Assembly: GCA_002450755.1 (NCBI GenBank)
Contig: DKAI01000116.1
Coordinates: forward strand, 1 to 34,838
Direction: 5' to 3'
Length of the DNA stretch: 34,838 bases
DNA from: Deltaproteobacteria bacterium UBA6930
GTDB taxonomy: Bacteria; Myxococcota_A; UBA9160; UBA6930
Below the pieces are notes generated by a model. It made no database searches and was not told where the DNA came from. It worked only from the letters and a program-made list of their open reading frames with translations. The translations under genes and the position numbers were made by a program. Of this stretch, positions 31,064 to 34,838 are shown in pieces. Position 1 is the first letter of the stretch. Each line of letters opens with the position of its first letter.

Positions 31064-31702
31064 ATGTCCCTAAGACATGACTGGATGGAAACAGCTCGCG
31101 ACAGAGCAAAAGCGGCCATCAGAGATGGCCGTACCGAAGAGGCACTTCGAGCAGTGGATGAGGTTTGGGATGAAGGACGTCCAATTCACGATTTATATGG
31201 AGATATGGCTGCAGCATTTTTAGATTTTATTAATGAGCGACTGGGGGAAGAAGCGGTCGAAGCGTCCTGGCGATATGTAGGAGAAAAACTCTGGAGACCG
31301 GTGCTTGAGAATTTTAGGGATAAAGATCCAGCACTCTTAGCTGAGACTTATGCGATGTTTCTTCGCTCGCATGGTTATGAATTTACCTGTGTAGAAGATG
31401 ATCAGGCGTACCACTTTAAACTTTCTTACTGCCCTAGCGGGGGCAGAATGTTACAAGAAGGGAAGTCTGCCTCTTCGGGTAGGCATCCTGTTAATTTTGG
31501 AGTAACTAGTCGAAGTAAGGATTGGACGTTCGGTAAAAAAGATGTTTTGTACTACTGTGGCCACACTAAATTGTGGTTTGACTCGCAACCTAGAGAATGG
31601 GGTATGGATCTGTTTAAGGCAGAGTACGGAGACTTTGACGAGTCTGGGCAGGTTGTTGGGAAACCCTGTACGGTATCTATTGCAAAGCGCGTGAAAGGTT
31701 AA
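31064..31702 (+). CDS. Unknown 212-aa protein of the Rieske operon
   Basis: I do not recognise this family with certainty. The first 100 residues are helical and charged. From about residue 105 there is a Cys/His-containing region: Cys109, His117, Cys123 (YCPSGGRM), then VLYYCGHTKLW with Cys165 and His167, and Cys202 (GKPCTVS). The spacing suggests a metal site or a thiol-active domain. No signal peptide or membrane segment. ACAGGAGG is a strong ribosome binding site before ATG 31064, so this is the first gene of the operon, 4 nt upstream of the Rieske oxygenase. It may be an accessory or substrate-processing partner of that enzyme. Confidence 0.65.
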   Translation: MSLRHDWMETARDRAKAAIRDGRTEEALRAVDEVWDEGRPIHDLYGDMAAAFLDFINERLGEEAVEASWRYVGEKLWRPVLENFRDKDPALLAETYAMFLRSHGYEFTCVEDDQAYHFKLSYCPSGGRMLQEGKSASSGRHPVNFGVTSRSKDWTFGKKDVLYYCGHTKLWFDSQPREWGMDLFKAEYGDFDESGQVVGKPCTVSIAKRVKG

Positions 31703-31706
31703 AAGT

Positions 31707-32912
31707 ATGGCCGAAGACGTTGTTTTAAATCGGTGGGCTAAAGAATATCCGTGGTTAGGGACCGGTCCGGTGTCGACGGAATCATGTATATCAAAAGAGG
31801 TATACGAAAAAGAAGTTGAACATATATTTTCGAAAGTTTGGCTGTGTGTGGCGAGGGAAGAAGAACTGCCGGAGCCTGGATGCTATAAGCTGCGACGGCT
31901 TGACTTTGCTAACACGAGCATTCTGTTGATTAGAGGGAAAGATCATAATATTCGAGCTTTCCATAATACCTGTTCGCATAGAGGAAACACGGTAGTTGTT
32001 CCGGAGCATGACGTTGAGCAACTGGGAAAAAAACGAGTTTTTACGTGCAGGTTTCATGCTTGGTCCTATGACGATCGTGGGAGACTGATTGGTGTCCAGG
32101 AGGAGAAGCTGTTTGATACGTGTTTCCGTAAGGATGAAAATGGTCTTTCAGAGATCTCATGCGATGTCTGGGAAGGTTTTGTTTTTGTCAACCTTGAGAC
32201 GTCTCCCACTGTTGGTCTTGCTGACTTTCTTTCGTCTATGGGTACTCATTTTTCTGGCTATCCTTACAACGAACTCACTCACAACTTTACCTATCGAACT
32301 GTTTTAAATTGCAATTGGAAAATTGGGGTGGATGCATTTTCTGAGGCCTATCATGTGAATACTATTCACGCAGGTTCTTTTCCAGGAACGTTCTCGACTG
32401 GTCTCCAAATGGTGAAGTTATACGGAGATCATCGAACGGCGGCGATTTGTTTTAATCCGCCGAAAGATTCGCCCGCGGTCGCTGCTATTTCTCAGAGAAA
32501 AGCACGAGGTTCGTTGGTAGGAAATGTGGCTGGAACAACACTGCCACAAACAATAAACGACGAAGGTCGAGATGACTTCTCTTTTGAGTTGAGCGTGTTT
32601 TTTCCCAACTGGCTTTTGCATGTCGCGGAAGGTATTTGGTTTACACATCAATTTTGGCCTATGGGATATGACCGTTGTTTGTGGGAAGGGCGGTATTATG
32701 TGAGAGAACCCAGGACGCATAGTGAACGCTGGGCATTAGAGCATGCAATCGTACTCCAAAGAAACGCGTGGCTTGAAGATACCGCGACGATGGAGGGGAC
32801 TTTTAATTCACTCCTCTCTGGAGCTAAGGATTTCATGCTTTTGCAAGATGAGGAAGTCCTTGTTCGTCATGGTTATCATGTTTTGGAAAAATATTTGAAT
32901 AAGGATAGCTAG
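31707..32912 (+). CDS. Rieske-type aromatic ring-hydroxylating oxygenase, alpha subunit
   Basis: 401-aa oxygenase alpha subunit. The N-terminal Rieske [2Fe-2S] domain has Cys89-Ser-His91 (NTCSHRGNT) and Cys114-x-x-His117 (FTCRFHAWSY). The C-terminal catalytic domain has the mononuclear-iron ligand region NWKIGVDAFSEAYHVNTIH (two His plus a bridging Asp) at about residues 205-223, and an Asp late in the chain. Together these form the Rieske non-haem iron oxygenase architecture, which needs a reductase and ferredoxin; none are seen in the window. There is no beta subunit of the usual kind, though the small proteins downstream could play that part. Substrate unknown. Confidence 0.92.
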   Translation: MAEDVVLNRWAKEYPWLGTGPVSTESCISKEVYEKEVEHIFSKVWLCVAREEELPEPGCYKLRRLDFANTSILLIRGKDHNIRAFHNTCSHRGNTVVVPEHDVEQLGKKRVFTCRFHAWSYDDRGRLIGVQEEKLFDTCFRKDENGLSEISCDVWEGFVFVNLETSPTVGLADFLSSMGTHFSGYPYNELTHNFTYRTVLNCNWKIGVDAFSEAYHVNTIHAGSFPGTFSTGLQMVKLYGDHRTAAICFNPPKDSPAVAAISQRKARGSLVGNVAGTTLPQTINDEGRDDFSFELSVFFPNWLLHVAEGIWFTHQFWPMGYDRCLWEGRYYVREPRTHSERWALEHAIVLQRNAWLEDTATMEGTFNSLLSGAKDFMLLQDEEVLVRHGYHVLEKYLNKDS

Positions 32913-33259
32913 TGAAGAATCTTCCGGACGGTTTTGAATCCATCGAAAATTGGGTAGATGATTGGTCACTGTCAACGCAGAACGCACGTTGGGAGAAGCG
33001 GTTGTCCTCAAAACCAGAGGAGATCATTTCTTTTTACCAAGCTATTGTACCTCACTTAGAGAATATTCTTGATTATGTAGATCGGTTTAAGTTTGGAGAA
33101 TTAAGCGAAGCCGGTTCTCGTCTTTATTGCTTGGCTTTGATGGTTGCTGAGATTTCTCCCAACGTTGAACTTTACGATGGAAATGTAAATGTTCCTCATA
33201 GTTTTGAGGAAAGACGGTTTATTGCCGATCACGGTGATGTCGTAGGATATAAGAAGTGA
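32912..33259 (+). CDS. Unknown 115-aa protein of the Rieske operon
   Basis: I do not recognise this protein. It is 115 aa, acidic, mostly helical, with many aromatics (SFYQAIVPHLENILDYVDRF) and no signal peptide or Cys cluster (a single Cys). GTG start overlapping the oxygenase stop by one base (TAGTG), and its own stop overlaps the next gene in GTGA, so translation of all three is coupled. That tight coupling argues that it is a real gene and works with the oxygenase. Confidence 0.6.
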   Translation: MKNLPDGFESIENWVDDWSLSTQNARWEKRLSSKPEEIISFYQAIVPHLENILDYVDRFKFGELSEAGSRLYCLALMVAEISPNVELYDGNVNVPHSFEERRFIADHGDVVGYKK

Positions 33260-33741
33260 CCGAGTTTTCTTCACAGATAGAGTGGCTCATCGCGAAAGAA
33301 AAAATCCGAGATGTAGTTGCAAAATACGCAAGGGGTGGAGACAAATATAATGATCCTGAAATATTTAAAGATCTTTTTACGGAAGATGCCGTGTGGGAAT
33401 GTGAAGGTTTCGGTCGATTTGAAGGAAAAGATCAGATTCTTTCGGAGCTAGCGAGGATCGGGCGCGAAGAGATTGTTTGGTCCTTGCATTTTCCGGTTTC
33501 TCCATTAATTGAAATCTCCGATGATCGCAAGAGTGCGCATGGCTTTTGGTGGCTCTGGGAACTTCTTACTATTCGCGAAAACGATATTGAGAAGAACAAG
33601 TGGCTTGGCGCTAATTATGATTGTGATTTTGTTCGCGAAGCGGACGGTTGGAAAATGAAACATTTGATTTTGAATATCCACAAATTGGTTGACTCGATGG
33701 AAGAGGCTATTAATTCAAGCGTTAACAAAGAGCGGGAGTAG
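33256..33741 (+). CDS. SnoaL/NTF2-like protein (beta-subunit-like)
   Basis: 161-aa NTF2-like alpha+beta protein. It opens with a helix (EWLIAKEKIRDVVAKYARGGD), followed by FKDLFTEDAVWECEGFGRFEGKDQI, typical of SnoaL-like domains, and ends with strands DCDFVREADGWKMKHLILNI. Rieske oxygenase beta subunits share this fold, so it could be a small partner of the oxygenase, or a stand-alone isomerase/dehydratase. GTG start overlapping the preceding stop by 4 nt. A second SnoaL-like protein lies at 24041-24439 but the two are not close relatives by eye. Confidence 0.7.
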   Translation: MTEFSSQIEWLIAKEKIRDVVAKYARGGDKYNDPEIFKDLFTEDAVWECEGFGRFEGKDQILSELARIGREEIVWSLHFPVSPLIEISDDRKSAHGFWWLWELLTIRENDIEKNKWLGANYDCDFVREADGWKMKHLILNIHKLVDSMEEAINSSVNKERE

Positions 33742-33744
33742 ATT

Positions 33745-34838
33745 TTGCAAAACGATATTTACGTCGAAATCGACAGGACTAAGTCATTAGCCGATGAGCC
33801 GACTAAGGGTCACAACCGATGGCACCCAGAAGTCGAGCCGGTAGCTTCTGTTGCACCGGGTCAAGTAGTAGGAATTGAAACTCGAGACGCGTTTGATGGA
33901 CAAATCGGGCCTTCCAGTACTGCTCAGAGTGTTGGAGAGTGCAATCTTGATTTGGTTCATCCTTTAACAGGTCCGATTTTTGTTAAAGGTGCAGAACCTG
34001 GGGATATTCTTGAGGTTCGAGTACTTGAAGTGACCCCTGAGCCATTTGGCTTTACGGTACAAGTTCCCGGCTTCGGTTTTCTCCGAGAAGAATTTACCAA
34101 GCCTTATATTGTCCGCTGGGATATTCAAGACGGTCTGGCACGTTCGCAAGATTTGCCGGGGGTGTGTCTTCCGGGGGCTCCTTTCATGGGAGTTATTGGT
34201 AATGCACCTTCACTGGAACTTATGCAGGGAATCGAAGAACGAGAGAAGGCGTTAGCGCAGAAGGGTGGAGCTGTGCTCCTGCCAGATCCTGCATCAGCTG
34301 TCCCTGGAGAGAAAGGGATCGCAGGAGCTGCGATGAGAACGATTGCTCCTCATGAGTGCGGAGGCAATCTTGATATCAAACAACTTACAGCAGGTACTGT
34401 TGTTCGTATTCCTGTGTACGTGCCGGGCGCTTTGTTTTCAGTAGGGGATGCCCATTTTGCTCAGGGTGATAATGAGAGTTGTGGAACAGCTGTTGAAATG
34501 GGAGCGACATTTTTTGGGTCGTTTACATTGAAAAAAGGAGAAGCTAAGGCTCGAAAAATTAACGATGTCCAATATTTTTGCGAGGATTACTTTGCACCTC
34601 CAGAATATGCAGCCCCTCGACGTTTCTTTGCGACCACGGGGCAATCGTATACTCGAGATGGTGTAGCTCACTCTGAAAATGTGACTCTTGCAGCTAAGAA
34701 CGCTCTTTTAAATATGATTGATCATTTGGTATCAACCCGAGGCTACACGGACCAGCAAGCCTACGCGATATGTAGTGTAGCGGTAGACCTACGAATTGCC
34801 GAGCTTGTCGACGTGCCTAATATGGTCGTGTCCGCTCT
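33745..34838 (+). CDS. Acetamidase/formamidase family protein, 3'-truncated
   Basis: At least 364 residues of an FmdA/AmdA-type amidase; the frame is still open at the window end. TTG start at 33745, with GGGAG 5 nt upstream, 3 nt after the SnoaL stop. Family features include the HNRWHPEVEPVASVAPG segment near the start, DAFDGQIGP, HPLTGPIFVKGAEPGD, and the GDAHFAQGDNESCGTAVEM motif with His/Asp/Glu that fits the metal site near residues 234-253. It hydrolyses short amides to carboxylate plus ammonia in the cytoplasm. Last visible gene of the Rieske operon; it suggests that the substrate or a product carries an amide (or nitrile-derived) group. Confidence 0.88.
   Translation, partial: MQNDIYVEIDRTKSLADEPTKGHNRWHPEVEPVASVAPGQVVGIETRDAFDGQIGPSSTAQSVGECNLDLVHPLTGPIFVKGAEPGDILEVRVLEVTPEPFGFTVQVPGFGFLREEFTKPYIVRWDIQDGLARSQDLPGVCLPGAPFMGVIGNAPSLELMQGIEEREKALAQKGGAVLLPDPASAVPGEKGIAGAAMRTIAPHECGGNLDIKQLTAGTVVRIPVYVPGALFSVGDAHFAQGDNESCGTAVEMGATFFGSFTLKKGEAKARKINDVQYFCEDYFAPPEYAAPRRFFATTGQSYTRDGVAHSENVTLAAKNALLNMIDHLVSTRGYTDQQAYAICSVAVDLRIAELVDVPNMVVSA

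Overview
The window is gene-dense chromosomal DNA from a Gram-negative bacterium. Evidence for an outer membrane is direct: several signal-peptide proteins, two predicted beta-barrel proteins, an ExbB/ExbD pair and periplasmic metal-binding proteins. Base composition looks balanced and even. GTG and TTG starts are frequent and genes often overlap by 1-16 nt. Fatty-acyl-CoA genes, a DUF1302/DUF1329 pair, a luciferase-like oxidoreductase and a selenoprotein together suggest an uncultured marine or soil proteobacterium-like lineage (deltaproteobacterial or Binatota-like). That is inference; no marker gene here settles it. There are no phage genes, insertion sequences or CRISPR arrays, and nothing looks recently transferred.

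Layout. 1-930: 3' part of a hydantoinase/oxoprolinase B subunit. 1095-2190: ExbB and ExbD. 2177-6467 (minus): aroA followed by a Gld-type ABC exporter (ATPase, permease, GldG-like protein), translationally coupled. 6658-10954 (plus): serA, purA, an SRPBCC protein and an EamA transporter, then tRNA-Lys(TTT) at 11021. 11166-15221: acyl-CoA dehydrogenase, an APH-fold kinase, an SMP-30 protein and a crotonase-fold protein. 15539-18837: DUF1302 barrel, DUF1329 protein and a small cysteine-containing secreted protein. 18871-23570: M20 amidohydrolase, a small His-repeat protein, an outer-membrane barrel, and a ZnuA-like binding protein and ZnuB-like permease with no ATPase gene. 23611-26034 (minus): crotonase, alpha/beta hydrolase, SnoaL-like and YtkA-like genes. 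26115-27569 (plus): LLM oxidoreductase and a peroxiredoxin whose catalytic cysteine codon is TGA. 27649-30785 (minus): upp, then CoxM-like, CoxS-like and a nitrilase-fold protein lacking its nucleophile cysteine. 31064-34838 (plus): a 212-aa unknown, Rieske oxygenase, a 115-aa unknown, SnoaL-like protein and a formamidase cut by the window end.

The strongest unusual signal is the in-frame TGA at 27237-27239, exactly where a peroxiredoxin has its peroxidatic cysteine and followed at the right distance by a SECIS-like hairpin. I read this as a one-selenocysteine periplasmic peroxiredoxin. Next are the metal-import locus with an 18-nt tandem repeat encoding a His-rich tract, the kinase/dehydrogenase pair resembling split ACAD10/11 (LvaA/LvaC type), the cysteine-less nitrilase beside an incomplete molybdenum-hydroxylase set, and the Rieske operon with two unrecognised proteins.
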